Below, piece by piece: positions 21,056-32,830 of a stretch of 64,000 nt of DNA. Position 1 is the first letter of the stretch; the number at the start of each line of letters is the position of its first letter. The stretch is from NCBI RefSeq assembly GCF_033958435.1, contig NC_134137.1, forward strand, positions 63,442,001 through 63,506,000. The letters run 5' to 3'. The notes under the pieces are model-generated. The model made no database searches and was not told the DNA's origin. It was given only the letters and a program-made list of their open reading frames with translations. Source of the stretch: Carettochelys insculpta (taxonomy: Eukaryota > Chordata > Testudines > Carettochelyidae). Both the position numbers and the translations under genes were made by a program.

Positions 21056-23300
21056 ATGAGGGCGGAGAGGCTCCTGCGTTAAGAGACAGAGGTCTCTTTT
21101 ACAATCCCCACTGCTGTCAATCCATCCAGATGTGTCAGCATTACAGTGATAATAGAGAAATGAGTAAATTAACCCAAACTCAATCTCATATTCCCCAATG
21201 AGAAGAGGGCAAACTTGGATTACAGTGCTGGCCTGCTATGATGACTAGGTAATGTCACTTCCAGTTCATGCTCTGTGATGTCTGAATATAAATCATATTT
21301 AGCTGTAGTACTGTAAACATTACAATTGTCTAGACTAGACAAAGGCTATAAAAGGGTCAATAATTATTTCAAGGAATATAAGAAGTCACATGGAGTTATC
21401 TAATCAATATTGTAGGCTGAATTGAAAGACGTTTCAGACCTTTAGCTACAAGTCTTTGCTGAGGGCCAATGCCTTATTCATCTTGATATTGAGAACTCTG
21501 CTCAACTGAAGTGAAGTAATTACTGGAACACAGTGCACCACAAACAGGAAATCGTACCTATTACACATTCTCCATAAATAAAACAGTCTTCCAGGAACTG
21601 TGACTCATCATCAGCAGGAGACTTTCTTGACAAAGTTACATCAGCATTGGTGAAAAAGAGTAGAGCTGGAAGGGCATTTGGCGATGTGCTCTGTGTACGT
21701 GGGCAGAACTGAATGACTGTGCACAACTCCACCCCTGCTGAGAAGGTATAAACAACACAAGAATCTATTAAAGTAACATGCTCTAGTGCTGAAATCCTTG
21801 ATGAGGGCTGAAGGTGAAAGAAAAGAGAAACAAATGACAGGATCTTAGCTTTCCATGAGTTCTGACACGTGTATCCCTGTGCAGAGACATGGTTAGGATT
21901 TATGGGGCCCAACACACTACTATTAATTTGGTGTCCTGTATGCCCTACAGGGAGGGAGTAATGATGAATTTTTAGAGATGTGATTTTATCATTTTCTGCA
22001 ATGCAATAATGAACTATTTTAAAAACACACGGTAAACTAAGGTCCTGTAAACTAACATAGTGAATTCAGAACTGTCAGTATGTACTAGGCTTCGCAAATG
22101 CCCTTTAAATGGTTTAAATGGCTCTTTCATGGGTTCAGTATTCTGGAGATAGGCCTGGCAGGCTTTTTCACTTTTAAGTTAACAAGATCCTCCTCTGGTG
22201 GAAGCAGACCCACAGAAAAGGAATAGGAAGAGGAGGTTGTGTGGAGAGTCAGATTCAGGGGCACCCCAAATCTTTGGGTTTCCAATGCAGTTGCATATTC
22301 TGTGTATGGGTAAGGCTGACTCTGACCCTATGGGATGTGATATAGGCAACAATCAGGGCTGGGTTTAAATAACTAACATTACATCCTAAAACTAAAAACA
22401 CCGCTGACATTTATGGGATCATTAAATACCTTCACTAGGCATCCTTAAGGGGAAGTGCTTTCCCACTCAAAAGCACCAAGCCTGCCTCTGAAACAAGGAA
22501 AACTTTACGGGGGGAGAACAGGAAGAAAACTGCAAATTGGGAAAACTCCTCAACACAACATCAATGTGAAGGATATAAATAAATCACTCTCCCAGGGAGC
22601 TTGACAATAATCTGTTAATTCTATTCCTCATGTACTACTATGAATGTTCAATTGCCAGTGTTCTTCACCACTACACTTCCCTCTTCTGCATCCAGTAATC
22701 CCCACTCATGGTTTGATGTCAGTGGGTACAGCAGAGTCCCAGGGGCACTCTGGCAGCTTTTCTTTATTGTCTTGGAAAGTTCTGCCCAGTCCCAATCCTG
22801 AGGCTCTGTCATGTAGTCTCCAATAGTGATTTCAACTTTATTTAGTGGGTGAGTAGGAGGGCCTCAATGTAGCACACTCAGCTAGGCTGCTGTCCTCTGC
22901 AGCATCAGCAAAGACCCCTCTCTGCATTGCATCCCATCAAAGCAGGCACAGGTTCCCAGTGGAAGGGAAACAGTAACAGGCAGGGTCCTTGTGACAAGGA
23001 GGGAGTCTTTCCCACTTACCGCCTACTTCAATTCTTCTACCAGTTCTTGCACAGGTGAGTTTATTCTACTGTAGGCTTCTCCTGCACTCTTAATTCCCCC
23101 CCCACCCCAGTTTGTTATCTAACAGGCTAATTGGTTTCTCTGTCCTACCCTATCTCTTTCAAGGCACGTGGGGAGGGACACATAAACCCCATTACAGGGA
23201 CCATTCAAGGCGAAGTGGTCTGTTGACGCTCCTGTAGTCATAGGACAAAAAAGGGAGTTGGTGGATTACAGATTGTTGTAATAATCCATAAATATAACCT
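21056..23300. other. Long interval without recognised features
   Basis: No repeat family or coding signal that I can name over about 2.2 kb. The 131-codon minus-strand frame at 21520-21915 has no recognisable motif. This could be single-copy DNA or old repeats beyond recognition by eye. Confidence 0.35.
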
Positions 23301-23319
23301 CCTGGTTTGAATCCTGATT

Positions 23320-23960
23320 TTTAGTGTCTTGCCAAGTTATGAATTTAAATTCCCAGGGTCATCTTTGGAAAATGTTGTGCAGATTTTCCTTGAGGCTAAG
23401 GATCAATAGGCTAGACACAGAGTTTGGTGAGGTTGTTGAGCGGTTTGAAGGCCAGAGGAGGGGCTTCAGAAGAGATTTCTTTCAGTATGGCATTCCTGTC
23501 AAGTACAGTTTGTAGAGTTTGATGATATCCCTTATGGATTCTAGTGTGGGTTGGTAGGTGACAGCTCTGGGTTGGTAGGTGACAGCTCTGGGTGTGCAGT
23601 CATAGTGAGTTCTATTTCTGTGCTGATGCATGTTCTCTCAGGGTACTTGACTGGCCTGTTCCTTGAGGTGATCGACTTTGCTGCTGGAGTGTCCTTGCTT
23701 GGTGAAGGCAATTTTGAGTATTTTAAGGTGTATCCTCCAGGACTTGCTCCTCAGAGCATATTTTTTGGTATCTGACTTTCTAGCTGGAGATAGTAGGTTT
23801 CTTGTTGTGTTCAGGATGGTTACTGGACCTATGTAGGTAAGTGTGGTGGTCTGTGGGTTTCATGTATAGAACTTGTCTGTAGGGCTCCCTTGTCAAAGCT
23901 GATTGTGGTGTTCAGGAAGTTGAGAGTGTTTGAGAAAGAGCACAGCCTAACTTCAAGACT
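23320..23960 (-). pseudogene. Penelope-like reverse transcriptase, C-terminal relic
   Basis: On the minus strand, in shifting frames: LNFLNTTISFDKGALQTS, then YMKPTDHHTYLHRSSNHPEH with NKK, then VRYQKICSE and LKYSKLPSPSKDTPAAKS, then VTYQPTLESIRDII. This follows Penelope-like proteins (FLD..I...G.I.T.LY.KPTD...YLH..S.HP.H.K..I.YSQ..R..RICS). It is the thumb-side part lying just before the GIY-YIG domain, which is missing. A 21-bp unit at 23548-23568 is duplicated at 23569-23589, repeating AVTYQPR in the protein. Confidence 0.65.
23548..23589. repeat. Perfect 21-bp tandem duplication
   Basis: GGGTTGGTAGGTGACAGCTC plus T occurs twice without change. It keeps the reading frame of the Penelope relic. 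Confidence 0.85.
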
Positions 23961-23999
23961 GTTGGCATTTTCACTAACAGAGTCCTCTTACAGGAAAAA

Positions 24000-25403
24000 C
24001 AAAGATAAGATGTTTCTTCCTTCCTAACAGAGGTTCAAACTAAATGTATAACCCACATAAAAATCATCAAAAGGACCAAAAAAGAGGCAACTATCACTAA
24101 ATAGAGTCAAAGAAGCTGTTAGAGACAAAAAGACATCCTTTAAAAACAGGAGAACATATCCTACTAAGAAAAATCGAAAGGAGCATTCATTCTGGCAATG
24201 CAAGTGTAAAAGTACAATTAATCAGGCCAAAAAATAATATGAGAAACAATTAGCAAAAGACACAAACTAACAGCAAACATTGTTAAGTACATCAAAAGCA
24301 GGAAACCTGCCAAATAATTAGTGGGGCACTGGAAGATCCAGGTCTAAAAGAGAACTCAAGCAATACAAGACTGTTGCAGAGGAGCTAAATTAACTCTTTG
24401 TATATGTTTTCACTACCAGAGGCGGTAAGGCAGATTCCCACATCTTGCCCTTCTCTTTAGTTAATAAATCTGAGGAACTATTTCAGATGGAGATGTCAGT
24501 AAAGGAGGATTTTGGTAAAAATTTATAAAATAACAATAAATAAGCCATCAGGACCAGGTGATAGTCACCCAAGAGTTCTGACAGGAATTTAATTATGGTG
24601 TGTGTAGCAAATATAACACCAATTTTTAAAAGATGGTCCAGAGGAAATTTTGGCAATTGCAAGCTGGTAAGCCTTCTTCGGTATGAGACCAACTGGATGA
24701 AACTATACTAAAGAGCAGAATTATCAGATAGACAGGTGAACACAGTAAGTGGGGAAGAGTCGATGTGGCTTTTGTAATGGAAATCATGCATCACTAATCT
24801 GTTAGAATTCTCTGAAGGGGTCAAGAAACATGAGGACAAGGGCAATCAAGTAGAAATACCCTATTTGGCCTTTCACAAAGCTTTTGACAAGGTCCCTCAA
24901 CAAACGCTCTTGAGCCAAGTAAGCTGTCATAAGAGAGGTGGGAAGGTCCTCCTATAGATCAGTAACTAGTTAAAAGATGAGAAGCAAAGGGTAGAAGTAA
25001 ATTGTCAGTTTTCAGAGTGGAGAGAGGTAATCAGAGGTGTCCCCCATAAATCTGCACTGGAACCAATGACATTTAACATATTCATAAATGATCTAGAAAA
25101 ACGAATATACAGCGAGGTGGCACAGTTTGCAGATGATATAAAAATTACTTGAGATAGGTAAGTACAAAGCTGACTGTGAAGAGTTTCGAAGAGATTTCAT
25201 AAAATTGGGTGACTGGGCACAAAAAGGCAGATGAAATTCCATGTCAGTAAATCAAAGTAATATATATTGGAAAACATAATCCCAATTGTACATACACAAT
25301 GATGGGATCTACATGACCTGCTACCACTCAGGAAAGAGTTCTTGGAGTCATCGTTGCTAGTTCCCTGAAAAAATTTGTTCAATGTGCCGTGGCCTCACCA
25401 ATG
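24000..25403 (+). mobile_element. Old CR1-group LINE, 5' portion
   Basis: Starts in the pre-RT linker (VKEAVRDKKTSFKNR near 24107, then CKSTINQAKK), goes through FTKLLTRSLNK (a degraded motif A), an FADD-like GTVCR*YKNY stretch and PNCTYTMMGST, and breaks at about 25403 where a younger copy of the same family has inserted. The remainder lies at 26642-27290. Many stops and shifts. Confidence 0.75.
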
Positions 25404-26073
25404 TGACATGGTCCCTCACCAAAGGCTCTTATGTAAATTAGGTGGTCATGGGGTAGGAGGAAAAATCCTTTCATGGATTGGGAACTGGTTAAAAGACAGG
25501 ATACAAAGGGTAGGAATAAATGGTAAATTTTCAGAATGGAAGGGGGTAACTAGTGGTGTTCCCCAAGGGTCAGTCCTGGGACCAATCTTGTTCAATTTAT
25601 TTGTCAATGACCTAGAGAAAGGGGTAAGCAGTGAGGTGGCAAAGTTTTCAGATGGCACCAAACTGTTCAGGATAGTCAAAACCAAAGCAGACTGTGAAGA
25701 ACTTCAAAAAGATCTCAGCAAACTGAGTGATTGGGCAGCAAAATGGCAAATGAAATTTAATGTGGGTAAGTGTAAGGTAATGCACATTGGGAAAAATAAC
25801 CCCAATTATACATACAATGTGATGGGGGCAAATTTAGCTACAACAGATCAGGAAAGGGATCTTGGAATTATAGTGGATAGTTCTCTGAAAACATCCACGC
25901 AGTGTGCAGCGGCAGTCAGTAAAGCAAATAGGATGTTAGGAATTATTAAAAAAGGGATAGAAAATAAGACGAACAATATCTTACTTCCCCTATATAAAAC
26001 TATGGTATGCCCACATCTTGAGTACTGTGTGCAGATGTGGTCTCCTCACCTCAAAAAAGATATATTGGCATGA
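25375..26073 (+). pseudogene. CR1 RT fragment, 232 codons, catalytic motif altered
   Basis: The first about 10 codons are host (old CR1) sequence. Then come QRLLCKLGGHGVGGKILSW, SGVPQGSVLGPILFNLFVND (motif B) and FSDG where the sister copy has FADD, so one of the two catalytic aspartates is replaced by glycine. The frame ends at DILA through a single change to TGA (near 26072), where the sister copy reads DILALEKVQKR. Downstream text continues as normal CR1 with a deletion after KLF near 26248. Confidence 0.88.
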
Positions 26074-26641
26074 GAAAAAGTTCAGAAAAGGGCAACTAAA
26101 ATGATTAAGGGTTTGGAAAGGGTCCCATATGAGGAGAGGCTAGAGAGACTGGGACTTTTCAGTCTAGAAAAGAGGAGACTTAGGGGTGATATGAAAGAGG
26201 TATATAAAATTATGAATGGTGTGGAGAAAGTGAATACAGAAAAGTTATTTGTTCCCATAATATAAGAACGAGAGGACACCAAATGAAATTAATGGGTAGT
26301 AGGTTCAAAACTAATAAAAGAAAGTTTTTCTTCACACAGCGCACAGTCAACCTGTGGAACTCCTTACCAGAGGAGGCTGTGAAGGCCAGGACTCTAACAG
26401 AGTTTAAAAAAGAGCTCAATAAATATTTGGAGGTTAGGTCCATAGATGGCTATTAACAAGGGTAAGGTATGGTGCCTAGCCTTTTGTCAAAGATGGATGG
26501 ATGGCAGGAGACAAATCGCTTGATCATTGTCTTCAGTTCACCTCCTCTGAGGCATCTGGCATTGGCTACTGTCGGCAGACAGGATACTGGGCTGGATGGA
26601 CCTTTGGTCTGACCCAGTATGGCCGTTCTTACGTTCTTATG
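25404..26641 (+). mobile_element. Young CR1-group LINE inserted in an older CR1
   Basis: Begins with GGTCCCTCACCAAAGGCTCT, equivalent to 18367 in the sister copy, and ends GGCCGTTCTTACGTTCTTAT. Older CR1 text lies on both sides in the same orientation. Near-identity to 18201-19609 shows recent activity of the family. Confidence 0.85.
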
Positions 26642-27290
26642 GCAGTCAAAAAAACCATGGTTCACGCACAACTTAAATACTGCATGCAGTTCTGGTTGCC
26701 AGTTCTCCAGAAAAGGTCTATTGGAACTGGAATAGGCACAGAGTAGGACAACAAAAATTTTTAGGGATATGGGCTAGCTTCCCCTTAGTCATTTCTTTTC
26801 TAAGATCTGAGTCTTATGTGGGAAATGATAGGGGTCTATAAGATAATAAATGGTATGGAGAAAGTGACTAGCAAAGTGTTATTTACTCCTTTGCATTACA
26901 CAAGTAACCCAAAGAAACTGATGTGCAGCAGGTTTAAAAAAATCATAAGGAAGTACTTCTTCACACAAGGCACAGTCATCCTGTAGATCTTGATGCCAGA
27001 AGATGTTGTGAGTGTGAAAAGTATAATTGTTTTTTTAAAAAGAATTAGATACATTAGTGGAGGATAGGTCCATTGATGGCTATTAATCAAAATGTTCAAG
27101 GATGAAGCCCCACGGTCTGGGTGTCTCTGAGCCTCTGCCAGAAGCTGTGACTATGCAAGAGAATATGGCTCACTCAGTAATTGCCCTGTTTTGGTCATTC
27201 CCTCTGAGGCATCTGGCATCAGCCATGGTCCCAAGACAGGATACTAGGCTAGATGGAACATTGGTCTGATCAGATATGTTCTCCTCCCTC
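26642..27290 (+). mobile_element. Old CR1-group LINE, 3' portion
   Basis: Continues the element of 24000-25403: KTMVHAQLKYCMQFWLPVLQ near 26650, KNHKEVLLHTRHSHPVD near 26940, and a 3' end with GGATACTAGGCTAGATGGAA and GGTCTGATCAG. Frames are broken throughout. Confidence 0.75.
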
Positions 27291-27803
27291 CCTCTTCAGA
27301 TCCTTTCATGAACGCAGCCAATAAATACATTTTTAAAAATCTACATTGAACAATTTTACTTCACATGCAATGTTTCACAGGGCTCTGCTGCTAATACCAC
27401 ACGCAAAGTTTCCCACATAATTAATTTTAGAAATGTTATATACATGTTAAATGATCGATGAAGCTGAAGAATGATAAATAGCACTGGAGTGATTTATGTG
27501 GCTGCTCAATTATTTAAAGCCATAATTCAAAAGCCACAAAGCAGTATCTTTACCTCTTTAATTCATTCACATGGACAGATCTTCAAATGCTTCTTTGAAA
27601 AATGTTAAAAAGTTTCACCCTGCACATGTGATCTAAGCTTCTAATGTTTTACATCGGACATTGCTGAATTACACATTTGACCTTACACACAGTTCTGTTG
27701 CCAGAAAGGGGGCTCTAAGAGACAATATCTGCTCCTGTGGTAGTCAAAAGGTGGGACACACAAAGTGACTCAGCTATTAAAATATGCAGTGTTGCAATAC
27801 CTG
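27291..27803. other. Repeat-free AT-rich stretch
   Basis: No repeats recognised. It contains several TAAT/ATTA cores (for example CATAATTAATTTTAG and CAATTATTTAAAGCC), as seen in conserved non-coding DNA, but conservation cannot be judged from one sequence. Confidence 0.3.
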
Positions 27804-27806
27804 TTA

Positions 27807-28517
27807 GCTGCGTCTACACGTGCACGCTACTTCGAAGTAGCGGCACCAACTTCGAAATAGTGCCCGTCGCGTCTACACGCGTCAGGCGCTATTTCGAAGT
27901 TAACTTCGACATTAGGCGGCGAGACGTCGAAGTCGCTAACCTCATGAGGAGATAGGAATAGCGCCCTACTTCGACGTTCAACGTCGAAGTAGGGACCGTG
28001 TAGACGATCCGCGTCCCGCAACGTCGAAATTGCTGGGTCCTCCATGGTGGCCATCAGCTGGGGGGTTGAGAGATGCTCTCTCTCCAGCCCCTGCGGGGCT
28101 CTATGGTCACCGTGGGCAGCAGCCCTTAGCCCAGGGCTTCTGGCTGCTTCTGCGGCAGCTGGGGATCTATGCTGCAGGCACAGGGTCTGCAACCAGTTGT
28201 CAGCTCTGTGTATCTTGTGTTGTTTAGTGCAACTGTGTCTGGGAGGGGCCCTTTAAGGGAGCGGCTGGCTGTTGAGTCCGCCCTGTGACCCTGTCTGCAG
28301 CTGTGCCTGGCATCCCTATTTCGATGTGTGCTACTTTGACGTGTAGACGTTCCCTCGCTGCGCCTATTTAGATGTTGGGCTGAGCAACGTCGAAGTTGAA
28401 CATCGACGTTGCCGGCCCTGGAGGACGTGTAGACGTTATTCATCGAAATAGACTATTTCGATGTCGCAACATCGAAATAAGCTATTTCGATGTTGGCTGC
28501 ACGTGTAGACGTAGCCG
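27807..28517 (-). mobile_element. 711-bp Harbinger-like element, copy B
   Basis: Same family as 2737-3447, inverted, and by my count the same length. TTA lies on both sides (27804-27806 and 28518-28520). Ends GCTGCGTCTACACGTG and CACGTGTAGACGTAGCCG. The minus-strand frames of 121 and 105 codons correspond to those of copy A. It is CpG-rich, with many TTCGAA and TCGAAGTAG motifs. Confidence 0.8.
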
Positions 28518-28839
28518 TTATGTCCTTGACTAGCCAGGGGAACCCTTAGCCCAGAGTTCACCACCTCTACAGTCCATGGGGAGAGTTAGGTGCCTAAGAA
28601 AGAGATTGACAGAGCCCAGTCAGATGCATCAATGTTTAGCAACCAGTATCCCCACAGGGCTTGATTTTGTATCTTTTGAAATGTTGCTATGTAATATGGA
28701 CTTATTTCTCTGATATGACCACCGAGGCAAAAGACCTGAGTGTACTGACAGATCACAGGAGGACTATGTGCTGCCATTATGATGCAGCCATGAAAAAGAG
28801 TAATGCAGTTGCAGAATGCATCACATGACATATTTCCAG

Positions 28840-29720
28840 TAGAGGAAAGGAAGCTGTATTGCTAGTACACTAGGCCTTGGTGAGACCTTCTCTGGAATAG
28901 TATGCTCAGGTCAGATCTTCTATGTATCAGGAAGATGAATTCAAACTGGATTGGGTGGAGAAGCTACTAGGATGGTCTGAGGAATGGAAAATCTACCTTA
29001 TGAGTAGGGAATCAAAGAGGTTGGCTTGTTTAGCCTACCCAATGGAAGGCTGAGGGGAGATACAGTCACTCTCTATGAATACATAAGAAGGATATGTCCC
29101 AGGGAGGGAGAAGAGTTATTGAAGTCAAGCACCAAATTTGACATTAGAACAAATGGATATAAACTGACCATCAACATGTTTAGGCTTAAAATTAGATAAA
29201 AGTTTCTAACCTTTAGAGGAGTGATGTTCTGGAACAGGGGAACACTGGGGCCAAAAAACAAAGACTGTGCTTGATTAAGATCACAGAGGGGATAGTATCA
29301 TGGGACTATCTATAGTGGCACCAGGTGATCCGTGACTGCTAGCAGCAAATTATCGCCAATGGCTGATGATGGGACACTAAATGGGGAGTACTCTGAGTTA
29401 CTAGAGAGTATTCTTTCACAGGTGTTTGGCTGGTGGGCCTTGCCCACATGCTCAGGGTCTGATGGCCATGTTTGGGGTTGGGAAGGAATTTTCCACAGGT
29501 CAGATTGGCAAAGGCTCTGGAATTTTTTTGCACCTTCCTCTGCATCATGGGACACTTGTCACTTGAGGGTTTAAACAAGTGTAAATGGTGTAACCTGGAA
29601 TCTTTAAATCATGACTTGTGTACAGGAGAGCTTCTGTGGCCTACGATACTCAGGAGGCCAAACTAGATGATCGTGATGGTCCTTTCTGCCCTTAAAGTCT
29701 GTGGGTCTTTGAACAATTTA
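28840..29720 (+). mobile_element. CR1-like LINE 3' end
   Basis: Degraded C-terminal text (PMEGXGEIQSL, KTKFDIRTNGYKLTINMFR region near 29130-29210) is followed by a long 3' region with GATGATGGGACACTAAATGG, CTTGCCCACATGCTCAGGGT, GGTTGGGAAGGAATTTTCC and an end AACTAGATGATCGTGATGGT. That text is a familiar reptilian CR1-group 3' end. Frames at 29310-29578 are in this non-coding part and are not genes. Confidence 0.6.
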
Positions 29721-30476
29721 CTCATTGTGAATTTAGCTTGCTATTATTTGCAAATTGTCCATGACCAGAATTTGACTTTTACAAGTAGTTCAATAACTCT
29801 TCAGATGTTTTCTGTGAACAAATTCCAGACTATGGATTTCCCCAGCAACAGCTGGCTGTGAGTTTGATGTTTGAGGTTTTATATTCAACTGTGTATTTGA
29901 TCTTTTAAGTCAGTGGATACCCTAAGTCACTCTGTTCCTCAGATGATCAGCTTTTATAAACAGGTGTCGTTTTAAGATAGCCACTGAAACAAAGTCTGTT
30001 TAATCACAAGACAGTTTTCTTGTAATCATAAAGAATCTGTGTTATCTGTCCAAATTTTCTTTTCTGTGAACATCAAAATGAACACAACACTGTTTGCATG
30101 GGTGTCTGAGGTGATAAAAAGCGTGGACAGAATGCAAGAAAAATTCTAAGAGGTCACAAATGTTCAGACCATAGACATAATTACTGGAACAGCTCCTGGA
30201 TAAAATTAAAAGAAAGGTAATCCCCAGAATAATATTCCCAGGTAGTTATACTGATATTTTGTCCATGTATAATCTCTAGTGTTTTCCCCTTGTGTTCTGT
30301 TTCATTTCCTTTCATAATTATTCAGGCCTGTGATCTCTTTCTTCATGTGTGGTTACTTCACTATATAACAGCCTATCTCTGTAATTATAAACACAGCAAT
30401 GAGCTTTATCAAAGCACAACAGGTTCTTTAAGCTCTATACTGGTAAAATATTGGGTGGACCTGGTATTTCATGTAG
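29721..30476. other. Unrecognised interval
   Basis: AT-rich, no feature recognised. Confidence 0.3.
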
Positions 30477-30725
30477 GCTGTGGCTACACTAGCCCTGCCT
30501 TTTGAAAGGGGGATGCTAATGAACCACTTCAGCAGGTGCTAATGAGGACCTACCATGAATATGCAGCACCCCTTTAGCATAAATGTGGTGTTGCGCATTT
30601 CGAAAGTGCTGCTATTGAAACGTATGTTGCTTGTGTGGACAGGGGCCTTTTGAAAGGACCCCGGAATTCAAAAGACCCTTATTCCCATTTGGTATGGGGA
30701 AGAAGGGGCTTTCGAAAACTAACCA
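30477..30725 (+). mobile_element. Harbinger-like MITE, left half only
   Basis: Left end GGCTGTGGCTACACTAGCC, then the ATGCTAATGA, TTTCGAAAG and GGACCCCGG modules of the 41-kb type elements. The mirror half is missing; sequence after 30720 (an AACCAAACC run) is unrelated. Confidence 0.6.
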
Positions 30726-31729
30726 AACCAAACCAAACTAACATCTAGAAAGGATATGATGCATGCTGGAGTTGTTATTCGGAAGGCCTGGCATTCAAAT
30801 CTGTTGCAAAAGATGTATTCAAGGCTAAATCAGAACAATTTTAATAGCCATTCTATGGACTGGAGAACTATAAAACCTGAGTAATTCAGAACAGGGTGGA
30901 CTTTTCTTTTTTCTCTGTGGTATTCTTCCCTCTAATTAACAAGTATTGGCATGGTGTGAAGATTATTGCAACTGAGACAGTGGTATTTTTGAAGGTTAAA
31001 ATGCCTCCAAGATGGTCCTCATTTGCTCTCCAGACACTCTTTGTGCCAGACTCAACACTCACAGTGGGAACTCCAGCCTATTCAGAAAGCAGGCCTTCAC
31101 TTCTCGCCCTCCGGAAGGAACAGAGGTACATTGTGTACATGAAAAGATGAACCATCGCGTAGTTTGAAGCCAACTACTGTCATTACCACCTACCGCCTAA
31201 CTGAGAAAAAAGAGTTTCTTATTGCTCCTCTTCCTGGCTCCATCTTCTCTCTTATCTGTGTTTTCATATGCACACTAACTTGACAAAACTAACAGTTTTA
31301 TAAATAAATTGGGTATGTTTGGCTGCAATCCAGTATTTGCATCAATCAATAAAAGTATTATGAAAGTAAAGCTACTTTTGTACTTGTGCTTTTTCCCTAA
31401 GTAAGCAGACCAGAACCTTAGGCCTTGGTGAAGCTGGTTTTGTACACAATTAGCACAAATATGGGACCTTGCAGGCTATTGCCAGGAGGGCACATGTTCT
31501 CTCTCTCTCTTTTTTTTTCCTCCCTTAATTCCATGAAAAGGTGCTCTGAAATTACCTGTTTGTGTGACGTTGTTTGGGACTTCTTTTTCTTACTTGCGCT
31601 TTTTGTACTTGCTCTGTGGGGGCTCAGTAATTGTCAATTAAAGAGAAATTTAAGGTGACACAACTGTAGCAGGCAGTAAACATGGAACCCAACTCAGATC
31701 CATAGCAGTGCTCTTTCAAGGACGGTATT
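30726..31729. other. Unrecognised interval
   Basis: No repeat or gene recognised. The 84-codon frame at 30896-31150 shows no motif. Confidence 0.3.
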
Positions 31730-31915
31730 CCAGTTCTGCTATCCCTCGTGACGAGAGGGGTAATGAAACCTTCAAAATAGGTTCTTATTTCAAATTTCAG
31801 TGCCATGTGGACAGCAGAAAGTTCAAAATAAAGTATCTCAAAATAACATACACAATTTGCACTGTGCAAATTGCATAAATTATTTCAAAATAGAAATGCA
31901 GTCTAGATGTAGCGT
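31730..31915. mobile_element. TATTTCAAAATA-type MITE fragment
   Basis: Repeated TTCAAAATA / TATTTCAAA motifs and a right end GCAGTCTAGATGTAGCGTGG relate it to 741-1051. The left end is not resolved. Confidence 0.4.
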
Positions 31916-32374
31916 GGGAGGCGTGGGTGTGGTGAAACTGACAGATTGATAGAAAGTAGAGCCAGAAGGTTAAGAAAAGGCTCAGAAAATAGACTTTGAC
32001 TGTTGACTAGAAACTCTTTGAGACAGAACCCACAGTAGAGGGTGTTTCTGGGTTCCCCAACCAGCCACTGGAGAAGTGGCACTAGAAAGGCAATACATAG
32101 CTAAGACTACCTGTGCCCATTTGAGAGAAGAGACTCCCCGCACCAGAAGGTGAAACCACACTGATGCCATAGTGGGAGGGCTGGATCAAAAAAGGCCGCA
32201 GAAGCTCCTGCAATGAGAGAGGTGTTGCAGACAGAGACACAGTTGGAAGGATGGCTAGCAACTGCAGGAAGGGGTGTTGACCTGGTTAGCAATTCTTCAG
32301 CATGGCCAGAAGCAGATACCATAGCTGCAGCGAGTAGAGACCCCACTCACAGTATCTGAAAATATGTACTCACT

Positions 32375-32465
32375 ACTTTATTGTTGTTGGGATTGATCCT
32401 GCTTTAGGCAGGGGGTGTGGACTAGATGACCTCCCAAGGTCCCTTCCAGCCCTAGGAGTCTATGA
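32375..32465 (+). repeat. Turtle-type SINE tail
   Basis: GATTGATCCTGCTTTAGGCA, GACTAGATGACCTCCCAAGG and CCTTCCAGCCCTAGGAGTC are the 3' half of the tRNA-derived SINE typical of hidden-necked turtles. The tRNA head is missing. Confidence 0.6.
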
Positions 32466-32494
32466 TTATTCTAAACTAGCTGTGATACCTTATT

Positions 32495-32585
32495 GTCAGA
32501 CCTGAAGAAGAGTTCTGTGTGGCTGGAAAGCTCGTCTCTCTTGGTGACAGAAGTTTTCCCAGTAAGAATAATATCTTACCCACTC
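32495..32585 (+). mobile_element. Penelope-like tail, third subfamily, hammerhead-like
   Basis: CCTGAAGAAGAGTTCTGTGT, GGCTGGAAAGCTCGTCTCTC, GACAGAAGTTTTCC and AATATCTTACCCACTCC. The modules CUGAAGA (32502-32508), a short GAG/CTG helix and GGAAAGC reproduce the hammerhead-like order in degraded form. The same layout as the other tails suggests a related origin, but no protein frame is attached here. Confidence 0.4.
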
Positions 32586-32830
32586 CATTGCTCTTGTGTT
32601 TAAGAAGTTAGACTGTGCCTTAGGAAACATGCATTTAATCCCACCGCAGCCAAAGGGTTTCCACTTGACATTAAGAAAGTCACTTAAGCTTTCTTTGTCT
32701 CATTTCTTCATCTGTATATTGATCCTTTATATGCGATGTCTGCTTAGACTTTAAGCTCCGTGAGGCAGGAATTCTTTCTTTCTGTGTGTTCATATCATAA
32801 TATCTGGTATCTAGAGTATCATCTTATCTA
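32586..32830 (+). repeat. MIR-like SINE
   Basis: AAGAAAGTCACTTAAGCTTT followed by TTTGTCTCATTTCTTCATCT GTATA is the conserved core of MIR-type elements, and TTAGACTTTAAGCTCCGTGA matches the tail used by reptilian members. Confidence 0.55.
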
